Of a stretch of 64,000 nt of DNA, positions 43,960 to 54,277 are shown in pieces (position 1 is the stretch's first letter; each line of letters starts with the position of its first letter). The notes below the pieces were generated by a model. The model worked only from the letters and a program-made list of their open reading frames with translations, made no database searches and was not told the DNA's origin. The position numbers and the translations under genes were made by a program. Origin of the DNA: Couchioplanes azureus (GTDB taxonomy: Bacteria > Actinomycetota > Actinomycetes > Mycobacteriales > Micromonosporaceae); NCBI RefSeq assembly GCF_014648355.1, contig NZ_BMQY01000001.1:854364-918363 (forward strand), read 5' to 3'.

Positions 43960-43969
43960 ACGGCGGCGC

Positions 43970-44263
43970 TCAGGGCGCCGGCCGGGGCCGACGCGGGCCG
44001 GGACGGCTGAGGTGCTTCGGGCGGCGCAGGCCGGCCTCGCGCAGGCGGGCGGACAGCTCGCGGGACGACACCAGGGTCGCGCCGAGCCACAACGCCATCG
44101 CGAAGCGTGATTCCGGGATGTCGTAGTGGTCGCGGTCGAACCCGCGCCGGGGCGCGCCGAGCAGCTCGGCGAAGACGTGCAGCTCGGCGAACGAGACGTC
44201 GCTGACCAGGTGCGACCAGAGGCGTCCCCGGGCCGGCCAGCGCGGCTCGTCGACGAGGATCAC
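43970..44263 (-). CDS. DUF4031 domain protein
   Basis: A 97-residue protein of the DUF4031 family: ILVDEPRWPARGRLWSHLVS start, FAELHVFAELLGAPRRGFDR, and HYDIPESRF. Function unknown; it is common in actinobacteria as a small single-domain protein, and the pattern of His and Asp suggests metal or nucleotide binding. Its GTG start overlaps the glpD TGA by four bases, so it is probably translated as part of that unit. Confidence 0.88.
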   Translation of the reverse strand: MILVDEPRWPARGRLWSHLVSDVSFAELHVFAELLGAPRRGFDRDHYDIPESRFAMALWLGATLVSSRELSARLREAGLRRPKHLSRPGPRRPRPAP

Positions 44264-46056
44264 CGGTCGACGTGCAGCAGATCCGTCCCGCGGTCCGCGG
44301 CATACCCGCGGACGTCCGGGACGCCGAGCCGGGCCGCGTCCGCCGTGAGGTCGTCGGGCATCTTCTGCGACTGCCGTTCCGCCTCGACCCGCGCGAGGTA
44401 GTGCTCGATCTCGCGGGCCCGCACGGCCTCGTCCCAGCCCAGCGCGTCACCCATGACCTCGGCGGCGTGCCGGGCCGTCTCGGCGCCGCGGTGCGGGGTC
44501 TCGATGGAGATCCGGGTACGGCGGGTGAGCACGTCGTCGAGGTGCAGGGCGCCCTCGGCGGTGGCCGCGTACGCGATCTCGGCCGCCAGGTATTCGGGGG
44601 CGCCGGTGAGCGGCGTGGCGAGAGCCGGCTCGGCCGCGATCATGGCGAGCAGGTGGACCGAGAGGGTGCCGTAGCGCTCCAGCAGGTGTTCGACCACCCC
44701 CGCCGTGACGCCGTGCCGGCGGGCGATGTCCTGCCGGTCGCGCCACGCCGCCTGGTAGCCGTCGGCGCCGAGCAACGGGAGCTGGTCGGTGCGGGACGGC
44801 CGGTCGATGCCGAGCCGGCGGACCGCCCGGTCGATGACGTCGGCGGCCATCACCCGGTAGGTCGTGTACTTGCCGCCGGCGACGAGCAGCAGCCCGAGCA
44901 TGGGTTCGACCACGGCGTGCTCGCGCGACAGCTTCGAGGTGGAGTCGGCCTCGCCGGAGAGCAGGGGCCGCAGGCCGGCGTAGACGCCCTCGATGTCGTC
45001 GGTGGTGAGCGGGCGGTCCAGCACCGTGTTGACCTGGTCGAGCAGGTAGGCGATGTCGCGGGCGGACGCGGCCGGGTGCGACCTGTCGAGCTGCCAGTCG
45101 GTGTCGGTGGTGCCGATGATCCAGTGTCCGCCCCACGGGATGACGAACAGGACCGAGGTCGGGGTGCGCAGGATCAGCCCGGCGTCGCCGGTGATCGCCG
45201 AGCGCGGCACGACGAGGTGCACGCCCTTGGAGGCGCGGACCCGCAGCCCGGGGCGGACGCCGACGTCGCTGAGCATGCGCGACATGTCGTCGCTCCACAC
45301 CCCGGTGGCGGCCACGACCGTGCGGGCGCGCACCTCGATCTCGGGCGAGCCGGGCGCCTCCAGGTCGCGTACCCGTACGCCGACGACCTCGCGGGCCTCG
45401 CGGATGAAGCCGGTGACCCGGGCGCTGGTCACCACGGCGGCGCCCAGGCTGGCGGCGGTCCGGGCCAGGTTGACCACCAGGCGGGCGTCGTCGACCTGCC
45501 CGTCGTAGTAGCGGATCGCGCCGGTGATGCGGTCCGCGCGCAGGCTGGGGAAGATGTGCCGAGCTCCGTCGCGGGTCAGGTGCCGGTGCAGCGGCATGCC
45601 ACGGCCCGAGCCGAACACGCCGGCGAACACGTCGTACGCCGCGACGCCGAGCCCGTAGTAGAGGCGGTGCCACACCCGGGCGGGCGGTGAGGCCGGTTCG
45701 AGCGGGACGAGGATCGGCACGGGCCGCACGAGATGCGGGGCGAGGCGGCTGGTGAGCAGGCCGCGCTCGGTCAGCGCCTCGTGCACGAGGTGCAGTTCGA
45801 GCTGCTCGAGGTAGCGCAGGCCGCCGTGGATCAGCTTGCTGGACCGGCTGGACGTGCCGGAGGCCAGGTCGCGCGCCTCCACGAGGGCCACGCTCAGGCC
45901 GCGGGAGGCGGCGTCCAGGGCGGCCCCGGCACCGGTGACACCGCCGCCGATGACGAGCACGTCGAACTGCTCGTCGCGCAGGCGCTTGAGGTCGGCGACG
46001 CGGCGGACCGGCGAGAGCCGCCCGGCCGAATACCGGGACACGGAGGGAGAACGCAC
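44260..46056 (-). CDS. glpD: Glycerol-3-phosphate dehydrogenase (FAD-dependent)
   Basis: A 598-residue GlpD-type flavoprotein oxidising glycerol-3-phosphate to dihydroxyacetone phosphate and feeding electrons to the respiratory chain. The FAD motif is VLVIGGGVTGAGAALDAASR at about residue 34, with the typical GTSSRSSKLIHGGLRYLEQ and GGKYTTYRVMA. The C-terminal GlpD domain contains RYGTLSVHLLAMI. GTG 46056 is the start. DUF4031 follows with overlap. No glpK or glpF is adjacent, so the gene appears separate from the rest of the pathway. Confidence 0.93.
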   Translation of the reverse strand: MRSPSVSRYSAGRLSPVRRVADLKRLRDEQFDVLVIGGGVTGAGAALDAASRGLSVALVEARDLASGTSSRSSKLIHGGLRYLEQLELHLVHEALTERGLLTSRLAPHLVRPVPILVPLEPASPPARVWHRLYYGLGVAAYDVFAGVFGSGRGMPLHRHLTRDGARHIFPSLRADRITGAIRYYDGQVDDARLVVNLARTAASLGAAVVTSARVTGFIREAREVVGVRVRDLEAPGSPEIEVRARTVVAATGVWSDDMSRMLSDVGVRPGLRVRASKGVHLVVPRSAITGDAGLILRTPTSVLFVIPWGGHWIIGTTDTDWQLDRSHPAASARDIAYLLDQVNTVLDRPLTTDDIEGVYAGLRPLLSGEADSTSKLSREHAVVEPMLGLLLVAGGKYTTYRVMAADVIDRAVRRLGIDRPSRTDQLPLLGADGYQAAWRDRQDIARRHGVTAGVVEHLLERYGTLSVHLLAMIAAEPALATPLTGAPEYLAAEIAYAATAEGALHLDDVLTRRTRISIETPHRGAETARHAAEVMGDALGWDEAVRAREIEHYLARVEAERQSQKMPDDLTADAARLGVPDVRGYAADRGTDLLHVDR

Positions 46057-46081
46057 GGTCTTACCGTAGCGCCGTCCGCGG

Positions 46082-46951
46082 TCACACCGGAGAGGGATGT
46101 TTCTCAGCTCGCATTTTGACGATGTCGAGCATCTCGGCGACGGATCCGGCGGGGTCGGTGACCGGGAACTGGACCGCGCGGATCGTCGTGGTGGCGTCGA
46201 CGAGCAGCGTCAGGCGCTTGAACCGGTCGGTGCCGCCGGCCCGGAAGGTCGGCAGGCGCAGGCCGGCGGCCAGCTTGCCGTCGGAGTCCGACACCAGCGG
46301 GAAGGGCAGCTTCGCGTACGCCGCGAACGCGTCGAGCTGGTCCGGCCGCTGGGTGCTGACGCCGCGGATCCCGACGCCGTGCGCGGCGAAGTCGGCGGCC
46401 CGCGCGGCATACGTGGTCGATTCCAGGGTGCAGCCACCGGCGCCCGGAATGTCCGCCCAGCCGGGCGGATATCCCTGAGTCCCGGGAGCGTAGGCGCCGG
46501 GGAAGAAGTACAGGACCGTGGGCGCCTCGACCGCCAGGTGCGCGATGCGGTGACCGACCAGGCGGTGCACCCGCTGCGCCTCGGCGGAGGTGGGTGCGGC
46601 CGTCGCCGTCAGCGAGCCGTCACCCATGACGTGCCGGGTGCCCCAGTCCTGCAGGGCGATGAGTACGGGCAGCAACCCCTCGCCCTTGGCCGTCAGCAGG
46701 TAGTCGTATCGGGGCGGATGCTCGCAATACGGCACCCGCCGCAGCACGCCGTGCTCGACCAGGCCGCCGAGCCGCTCGGTGAGCGCGCGACGGCTCATGC
46801 CCAGCTCCCGCTGCAACGCGTCGAAGCGGGTCACGCCGCCGGCGATGTCGCGCACGATCAGGAACGTCCACCAGTCCGAGAGCACGCCGAGCGCCTGCGC
46901 GATGCCGCAGTCCGCGTCCGCGAGATCGACCCGTCGCACGCCATCCAGCAT
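46082..46951 (-). CDS. HxlR-type regulator fused to a peroxiredoxin-like domain
   Basis: A 289-residue two-domain protein. Residues about 5-105 are an HxlR winged helix, with Cys15 in DADCGIAQALGVLSDWWTFL, and LGMSRRALTERLGGL as the recognition region. Residues about 120-285 resemble an AhpC/TSA-family redoxin: VLYFFPGAYAPG, then GGCTLESTTYAA with Cys174 as the likely peroxidatic Cys, and HGVGIRGVSTQRPDQLDAF. The two parts are in one uninterrupted frame. A direct redox sensor, in which peroxide or quinone at one domain alters DNA binding, is a reasonable inference. Confidence 0.88.
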   Translation of the reverse strand: MLDGVRRVDLADADCGIAQALGVLSDWWTFLIVRDIAGGVTRFDALQRELGMSRRALTERLGGLVEHGVLRRVPYCEHPPRYDYLLTAKGEGLLPVLIALQDWGTRHVMGDGSLTATAAPTSAEAQRVHRLVGHRIAHLAVEAPTVLYFFPGAYAPGTQGYPPGWADIPGAGGCTLESTTYAARAADFAAHGVGIRGVSTQRPDQLDAFAAYAKLPFPLVSDSDGKLAAGLRLPTFRAGGTDRFKRLTLLVDATTTIRAVQFPVTDPAGSVAEMLDIVKMRAEKHPSPV

Positions 46952-46985
46952 AGCCCGTTCCAGACCGGAACTGACCCGATGACAA

Positions 46986-47013
46986 ACGGGCCGCCCCCGA
47001 AGGGACGGCCCGT
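46986..47013 (-). terminator. Terminator of groEL
   Basis: ACGGGCCG (46986-46993) pairs perfectly with CGGCCCGT (47006-47013) across a 12-base loop. On the minus strand it follows the groEL stop and is trailed by TTTGTC, a short T-rich run. Confidence 0.8.
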
Positions 47014-47033
47014 CTGCGGTGTGGCTGGTGGAC

Positions 47034-48884
<1,851 letters not shown>

Positions 48885-48911
48885 TTAGCACTCTCGTGGG
48901 TCGAGTGCAAG
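48885..48911. promoter_or_regulatory. CIRCE element 2 (HrcA operator)
   Basis: TTAGCACTC (exact consensus left arm), nine spacer bases, then GAGTGCAAG. Its centre is 35 bp from the first element, so the two sites are on nearly the same face and HrcA could bind both. Confidence 0.88.
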
Positions 48912-49009
48912 GACAACGACCACCCGCGGGGCCCCTCGCGGGGTCGCCTGATCCGCCGGGAATCCGCGTCCGGGTTGCCTGGTTCGACGTCACCGGGTAG
49001 GCAGGCAGC

Positions 49010-49582
49010 ATGACCAGCACGTTGGCGCCGGCACTCACCGTGCACCGGGTGACCCCCGGCGACGCGGCCCGGATGCGCGCCCTGCGGCTGGAGATGCTGG
49101 CCGACAGCCCGCTGGCGTTCCTCGAGACGCTGGCGCAGGCGGCGGCCCGTCCGCACGCCGACTACCGGCGCCGGATCGTGCAGGCCTCGTCGGGCGTGCA
49201 GCTCGCCCAGTTCGTCGCCGACCCGGCACCTCGACGCGGCGCCGGGCCGGACGACCGGACCGGCGGCGGCGCCGGGCCGGGCGACCGGCTGATCGGTCAC
49301 GCCGGCGGCACCGTGCTCCCCGAGGATCCGGCCGCGACGGTGGTCTTCGCGGTCTACGTCACACCGGCGCACCGGGGCCGGGGAGTGCTCGCCTCCCTCG
49401 TGGAGGCGGTGGCCGAGTGGTCGCTGTCGGTGGGGCGGCGGGAGCTCATGCTCGAGGTCGTGATCGGCAACGACCGGGCGGTCCGGGCGTACGAGCGACT
49501 CGGCTTCGAGGACACCGGCGTGCGGGTGCCGCACCCGGTCGTCCCGGGGCTCCAGGAGCTCCAGATGCGTCGCCGGGCATGA
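49010..49582 (+). CDS. GNAT-family N-acetyltransferase
   Basis: A 190-residue acetyltransferase. The acetyl-CoA loop is [20 protein letters not shown], with [10 protein letters not shown] before it and [16 protein letters not shown] after. An insert rich in Gly, Arg and Asp (around residues 73-92) is not part of the usual fold. Substrate not assigned. The next gene overlaps its stop (ATGA). Confidence 0.88.
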   Translation: MTSTLAPALTVHRVTPGDAARMRALRLEMLADSPLAFLETLAQAAARPHADYRRRIVQASSGVQLAQFVADPAPRRGAGPDDRTGGGAGPGDRLIGHAGGTVLPEDPAATVVFAVYVTPAHRGRGVLASLVEAVAEWSLSVGRRELMLEVVIGNDRAVRAYERLGFEDTGVRVPHPVVPGLQELQMRRRA

Positions 49583-50073
49583 CCACCGGGGTCCCGGCGC
49601 CGCGGCCACCGGGCGGACCGGGGCGGCCGTCGCGCCGGTGGCCGCTGGCGCGGGCCCTGCTCACGGCGCTCAACGGCACCACGGCGGCCGGCCTGGCCGT
49701 CGCCGTCCTCACCGGTGCGAGGATCCGCCGCGGCCCCGACGGCCTCCTGGTCGCCGAGGGATACCGGCGCAGGCTGCCGCCCGCGACCTGCTTCACCGTC
49801 GGTTCGGTGATCATCACGAGGCGGACCGCGGAGTGGCTGCTGCACGCCGACCGCGCCGACCTGCTCGCCCACGAGAGCCGGCACGTGGGCCAGTACGCCG
49901 TCCTCGGCCCGCTGTTCTGGCCCGCGTACTGGGTGGCCTGCGGCTATTCCTGGGTGGCTACCGGAAGTTACGGCAGCCGCAACGTCTTCGAGCGGCACGC
50001 CGGACTCGGCAAGGGCGGTTACCCGGAGGTGGCACTGCGCCCCTGGATCCGCAGGATGCTGCGCGGGCGCTGA
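49579..50073 (+). CDS. Small protein with HExxH-type zinc motif
   Basis: A 164-residue protein coupled to the GNAT gene by an ATGA overlap. After a Pro/Arg-rich N-terminus comes a motif HESRH at residues 98-102, inside [17 protein letters not shown], matching the HExxH zinc-protease signature, followed by a hydrophobic stretch ([12 protein letters not shown]) and an ERHAG segment (His140) that may give a third ligand. This is the plan of a minigluzincin-like peptidase. No signal peptide is obvious. Function unknown; the motif could be chance. Confidence 0.6.
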   Translation: MTTGVPAPRPPGGPGRPSRRWPLARALLTALNGTTAAGLAVAVLTGARIRRGPDGLLVAEGYRRRLPPATCFTVGSVIITRRTAEWLLHADRADLLAHESRHVGQYAVLGPLFWPAYWVACGYSWVATGSYGSRNVFERHAGLGKGGYPEVALRPWIRRMLRGR

Positions 50074-50272
50074 GATTTGGTCGGGAGGACGCGCGCACAG
50101 CGCCTCCGGCACTGGGTCGTTGGGCCCCGAGAGATTGTCGCCAAGCTCGAAGGTGGGGCCACGTACGGCGTCGCGTCCTCCCGCGTAGAGCATCCTGCCG
50201 ACACCGAGATCCTTGCGCAAGACCTCGCGGGAAGGAATTCCTGACGTACGGCAGATAGCTCGCTACACAGTG

Positions 50273-51547
50273 TTATCCCAGCAGCCCGGCGTCGCGCGCC
50301 CCGCGCAGCGAGGGCTTGATCCGGTGGGTCGGACCGACCAGCTCGGCGACCGCGTCGATGGTCTTGAGACCCTCGCCGGTGTTGTAGACGACCGTCTCCT
50401 TCTCGGGGTCGAGCCGGCCGCTCTCCACGAGCTTCTTCAGCACCGCCACGGTCGTGCCGCCGGCCGTCTCCGCGAAGATGCCCGTGGTCCGGGCGAGCAG
50501 GCGGATGCCCTCGCGGATCTCGTCGTCGTCCGCATAGTCCATCCAGCCGCCGGTGCGCCGGACCGCCTCGATCGCGTACGCGCCCGCCGCCGGGTCCCCG
50601 ATGTTCAGCGACTTCGCGATGCCGGTCGGCTTGACCGGGACGATCCGGTCGGTGCCGCCGTGCAGGGCGGCGGCGATGGGGTTGCACCCGGCGGACTGGG
50701 CGCCGAAGACCGTCCAGCCGCCCTCGGGCGCCTCCACCAGGCCGATCTCGACCAGCTCGGCGAAGGCCTTGTCCACCTTGGTGAGCAGCTCCCCGGACGC
50801 CATCGGGATGACCACCTGGGCGGGGATGCGCCAGCCGAGCTGCTCGGCCACCTCGTACCCGAGGGTCTTGGAGCCCTCGGCGTAGAACGGGCGCACGTTG
50901 ACGTTGACGAAGGCGGTGTCCTCGAACTCGTCGGTCTCCACGAGCTCGCCGCAGAGCCGGTTCACGTCGTCGTACGAGCCCTCGATGGCCACCAGGTCGC
51001 CGCCGTACACCGCCGAGGTGATGACCTTGCCGGGCTCGAGGTCGGCCGGGATGAAGACGATGCTCGGCACTCCGGCGCGGGCGGCGTGCGCGGCGACGGA
51101 GTTGGCCAGGTTGCCCGTGGACGCGCAGGCGAAGCGGGTGAAGCCGAGCTCCCGGGCGGCGGTGAGGGCGACGGAGACGACCCGGTCCTTGAAGGAGTGG
51201 GTCGGGTTGGCCGAGTCGTCCTTGACCCACAGCGGGGCGCGCAGCCCGATCTCCGCGGCCAGGGCGGGCGCCTCGACCAGCGGGGTCAGCCCCGGGTCGA
51301 GGGTGACCCGGGTGGCGGGGTCCTGGCCGGCGGGCAGCAGCGCGGCGTAGCGCCAGATGTTCTGCGGGCCCGCCTCGATGTGCTCCCGGGTGACGGCGGC
51401 GAGGGCGGCGTCGTCGTACGCGACTTCCAGCGGTCCGAAGCACTCGTAACAGGCGTGCTGGGCGGCGAGGGGGAACTCCGTGCCGCAGCCGCGGCAGACG
51501 AGGGCGCGGGCGGGGCTGGTGGCGGGGGCGTCGACGGTCGACGTCAT
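50273..51547 (-). CDS. thrC: Threonine synthase (or close relative) under SAM riboswitch control
   Basis: A 424-residue PLP enzyme of fold type II. The N-terminal zinc-ribbon-like part has CRGCGTEF and CYECFGPLE. The PLP lysine is Lys120 in NPTHSFKDR; ACASTGNLANSVAAHAARAG holds the Asn-binding loop and GGTTVAVLKK the phosphate cup. It should turn O-phosphohomoserine into threonine; cysteate synthase and other paralogues are possible. ATG 51547 has GGAG seven bases upstream. A SAM-I riboswitch precedes it, which is unusual for threonine biosynthesis. Confidence 0.87.
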   Translation of the reverse strand: MTSTVDAPATSPARALVCRGCGTEFPLAAQHACYECFGPLEVAYDDAALAAVTREHIEAGPQNIWRYAALLPAGQDPATRVTLDPGLTPLVEAPALAAEIGLRAPLWVKDDSANPTHSFKDRVVSVALTAARELGFTRFACASTGNLANSVAAHAARAGVPSIVFIPADLEPGKVITSAVYGGDLVAIEGSYDDVNRLCGELVETDEFEDTAFVNVNVRPFYAEGSKTLGYEVAEQLGWRIPAQVVIPMASGELLTKVDKAFAELVEIGLVEAPEGGWTVFGAQSAGCNPIAAALHGGTDRIVPVKPTGIAKSLNIGDPAAGAYAIEAVRRTGGWMDYADDDEIREGIRLLARTTGIFAETAGGTTVAVLKKLVESGRLDPEKETVVYNTGEGLKTIDAVAELVGPTHRIKPSLRGARDAGLLG

Positions 51548-51559
51548 GCGAGGCTCCTT

Positions 51560-51695
51560 CTCATCTTTCCCGGGCGCGGGCGGACCCGGCGCCGGGACGG
51601 AATTAGCACCTGCCGCGCGCTGGCCTCGTCGTCGAGTCGAGCGCGGTGGTTGCCGGGGCGTCATCGGGCCGTATCCCTCAGCCCCTCTGGATGAG
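51560..51695 (-). promoter_or_regulatory. SAM-I (S-box) riboswitch upstream of threonine synthase
   Basis: On the minus strand the aptamer runs from CTCATC (P1, 51695) through AGAGGGGCTGAGGGA, CGGCCCGATGA, CCCCGGCAACC, GGTGCTAATTCC and GAAAGATGAG (P1 closing strand, ends 51560). These are the invariant S-box blocks in the right order. The closing strand abuts the AAGGAG ribosome site, suggesting control of translation. Confidence 0.95.
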
Positions 51696-51831
51696 GTATT
51701 CAGTTGTGCTACCGCCACCTTACGTGGCCGCCTCGGTGCGTCAGAGGGAACGTCCCAGGGTGTGAGCACCCGGGGTGGCGCCGGGTGCATAGGGTGACGA
51801 ACGTCATTCCCACGAAGCGGGGAGGTGCGGC

Positions 51832-52827
51832 GTGACCGCCGTCCTTGAGATCCAGGGTCTGCAGAAGACCTACCGCAGCCGCAAGGGGGTACGCCGGGCG
51901 CTGGACGGCTTCGACATGGTCGTCGAGGCGGGCCAGGTGCACGGGTTCCTCGGCCCCAACGGCTCCGGCAAGACCACCACACTGCGGACCCTGCTCGGCC
52001 TGATCCGGCCGAACGGGGGCCGGATGGCGATCCTCGGCCGCGAGGTGCCCGCCGCGCTGCCCGAGGTAGCCGGCTCGGTCGGCGCGATCGTCGAGAGCCC
52101 GCAGTTCTTCCCCAACTTCAGCGCGCAGGACACGCTGTCGCTGCTGGCCGACGCCGGCGGCGTCGACCGGGCGCGGGTGTTCGAGGTGCTGGAGCTGGTC
52201 GGGCTCCGGGAGCGGGCGACCGACCGGGTCAAGACGTACTCGCTCGGCATGAAGCAGCGCCTCGCCGTGGCGTCCGCGCTGCTCAAGAACCCCAAGCTGC
52301 TCATTCTCGACGAGCCCGCGAACGGCCTCGACCCCGGCGGCATCCGCGAGATGCGCACGCTGATGCGCAACCTCGCCGAGTCGGGCATGACCGTGGTGCT
52401 CTCCAGCCACATCCTCGCCGAGATCCAGCTCATCTGCGACTCGGTGACGATCATCGCGGCCGGGCGGCGGGTGGCGGCCGGCGCCGTCGCCGACGTGCTG
52501 GCCCAGCACGCCTCCTCGTCCGTACGCGTGCGCCTGGAGTCTGCCGCCGACCTCCCGGCCTCGGCCGGATTCCTGCGTCAGCTGGGCGCCCAGGTCACCG
52601 TCGAGACCGACCACCTCATGGTGAGCGGGCTCGAACGGCCCAGCGCGATCACCCGGGTCCTCGCCCACAACGGCCTCTTCGTCTCCGAGCTCAGCCCGGT
52701 CTCGGTCGACCTGGAGAGCGTCTTCCTCCAGCTCACCGGCACCGCGCCGGTCGAGGGCGAGCACCGGCAGGTGGATCAGACGGTCATGGCCCCGGCGGGC
52801 CCGGCGCAGGGTGGGTGGGGACATTGA
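51832..52827 (+). CDS. ABC transporter ATP-binding protein
   Basis: A 331-residue ABC-2-type ATPase. Walker A is GPNGSGKT at about residue 42, the signature YSLGMKQR, and Walker B LLILDEPANGLDP. A C-terminal extension of about 100 residues follows the ATPase (DUF4162-like). GTG 51832 follows GGGGAGGT. The permease gene overlaps its 3' end, and together they form an exporter of unknown substrate, possibly a drug or peptide. Confidence 0.92.
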   Translation: MTAVLEIQGLQKTYRSRKGVRRALDGFDMVVEAGQVHGFLGPNGSGKTTTLRTLLGLIRPNGGRMAILGREVPAALPEVAGSVGAIVESPQFFPNFSAQDTLSLLADAGGVDRARVFEVLELVGLRERATDRVKTYSLGMKQRLAVASALLKNPKLLILDEPANGLDPGGIREMRTLMRNLAESGMTVVLSSHILAEIQLICDSVTIIAAGRRVAAGAVADVLAQHASSSVRVRLESAADLPASAGFLRQLGAQVTVETDHLMVSGLERPSAITRVLAHNGLFVSELSPVSVDLESVFLQLTGTAPVEGEHRQVDQTVMAPAGPAQGGWGH

Positions 52828-53810
52828 GCCTGTACACGGCAGAGACCCGGCGGTTCACCAAGCGCCGCTTCACCCGCTTCTTCGTCCTCGGTCTGCTCGT
52901 CGTGCTCGCGGCGATCGCGGTCGGCATGTTCTTCACGAACCAGAAGGCCAGCCCCGAGGTCGTCGCGGCGGCCCAGGCCGACGCCGACCGCCAGTACCAG
53001 CAGGATGTGGCGCAGGCCGAGATCATGCGCAGGGAGTGCCAGGCGCAACCGGGCGCGACGTGCACCGACATGTGGACGCCGGTCAAGGAGGATTACCGGG
53101 CCGAGCACTACATGCCGCCCACCTTCGACTTCCGCGACCATTTCCCGGCGATGGAGATGGCCCTCGCCGCGCTCCTGGCGCTGACCGCGTTCGTCCTCGG
53201 CGCGTCGTTCGTGGGCGCGGAGTGGAACAGCGGCGGCATGATGAACCTGCTGCTGTGGCGGCCGCGGCGGCTCCAGGTGCTGGGCACCAAGCTGGCCGCG
53301 CTGCTCGTCACGCTGACCGGCCTGACCGTGCTGCTCTCCGCGGTGTGGACCGGCGCCTTCGCGGCGATCGCGAGCCTGCGCGGCTCGCTGGACAGCATGA
53401 CGCCGGGGGCGTGGCAGTCGATCCTGCTGATGGAGCTGCGCGGGTTGGCACTCGTGCTCGCCGCCGGCGCGATCGGTTTCGGGCTGGCGTCCATCGGCCG
53501 GCACACGGCCGTGGCCATGGGTGTCGCGATCGGCGTGGTCGTGCTGTTCCAGTTCGGGCTGGGCACGGTGCTGTCGCTGGCCAGGGTCAGGTTCATGGAG
53601 GCGTACCTGATCCCGTCCTGGATGATCGCCTGGATGGACAAGTCCATCGAGCTGCAGGACTGGAACGCGCCCTGCGTCAACTCGCCGGACGGCTGCGAGC
53701 CGCCGACGATGACCATCACCTGGCCGGCGGCCGGCGGCGTGTTCGCCGTCGTGGTGGCCCTGGTGCTCGGCACGGCAATGTGGACCATGCGTAATCGAGA
53801 CATCACCTGA
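52815..53810 (+). CDS. ABC-2-type permease
   Basis: A 331-residue permease. The first helix is FFVLGLLVVLAAIAVGMFF, then a large extracytoplasmic loop (residues about 38-105, including two Cys in RRECQAQPGATC), followed by about five helices (MALAALLALTAFVLGASFVG; LAALLVTLTGLTVLLSAVW). A second loop near the C-terminus holds APCVNSPDGCE. GTG 52815 chosen; TTG 52824 would overlap the ATPase stop. It is the partner of the upstream ATPase. Confidence 0.88.
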   Translation: MGTLSLYTAETRRFTKRRFTRFFVLGLLVVLAAIAVGMFFTNQKASPEVVAAAQADADRQYQQDVAQAEIMRRECQAQPGATCTDMWTPVKEDYRAEHYMPPTFDFRDHFPAMEMALAALLALTAFVLGASFVGAEWNSGGMMNLLLWRPRRLQVLGTKLAALLVTLTGLTVLLSAVWTGAFAAIASLRGSLDSMTPGAWQSILLMELRGLALVLAAGAIGFGLASIGRHTAVAMGVAIGVVVLFQFGLGTVLSLARVRFMEAYLIPSWMIAWMDKSIELQDWNAPCVNSPDGCEPPTMTITWPAAGGVFAVVVALVLGTAMWTMRNRDIT

Positions 53811-53904
53811 GGTAACTTCGGCGGAAGGCGCGCGGCGGGCATCGCCGGCTGCCACTATGGTGGCGTTCCCCTCCGCGCGGCCTTCCACCACCCTGAGGTA
53901 ACCC

Positions 53905-54228
53905 ATGCAGCCCGACGCCGCCCTCAACGAGCAGCAGCACGTGCCGGCCCCCCGCGACGCCGAGGAGGCCGGCACGGGCACCGACACCCCGCCGCCGGCC
54001 GCCCTCACCGAACGCGAGCAGCAGATCCTCGCCTTCGAGCAGAAGTGGTGGAAGCACGCCGGCTCCAAGGAGCAGGCGATCCGCGACACCTTCGAGCTGT
54101 CCTCGACCCGCTACTACCAGATCCTCAACGGCCTGCTGGACAACCCCGCCGCCCTGGCGCACGACCCGGTCCTGGTCGGCCGGCTGCGCCGCCTCCGCTC
54201 CACCCGCGCCCGCACCAGAAGGCGCTGA
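53905..54228 (+). CDS. DUF3263 domain protein
   Basis: A 107-residue protein of the DUF3263 family. The conserved core is LTEREQQILAFEQKWWKHAG, followed by SKEQAIRDTFELSSTRYYQI and LNGLLDNPAALAHDPVLV, a predicted helix-turn-helix DNA-binding region ending in a basic tail. Likely a small transcriptional regulator of unknown targets. ATG 53905 chosen. Confidence 0.88.
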   Translation: MQPDAALNEQQHVPAPRDAEEAGTGTDTPPPAALTEREQQILAFEQKWWKHAGSKEQAIRDTFELSSTRYYQILNGLLDNPAALAHDPVLVGRLRRLRSTRARTRRR

Positions 54229-54277
54229 CCGGCCGGTTCGCGCAGCTCCTCGACCACCGAGGGCCCGAGGGCGACGC

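Noticed and set aside
50074..50272. Stretch between the HESRH protein and thrC with open frames on the minus strand
   Set aside because: The frames are unlike any family I know and run antisense into neighbours. It is left as non-coding with no clear element.
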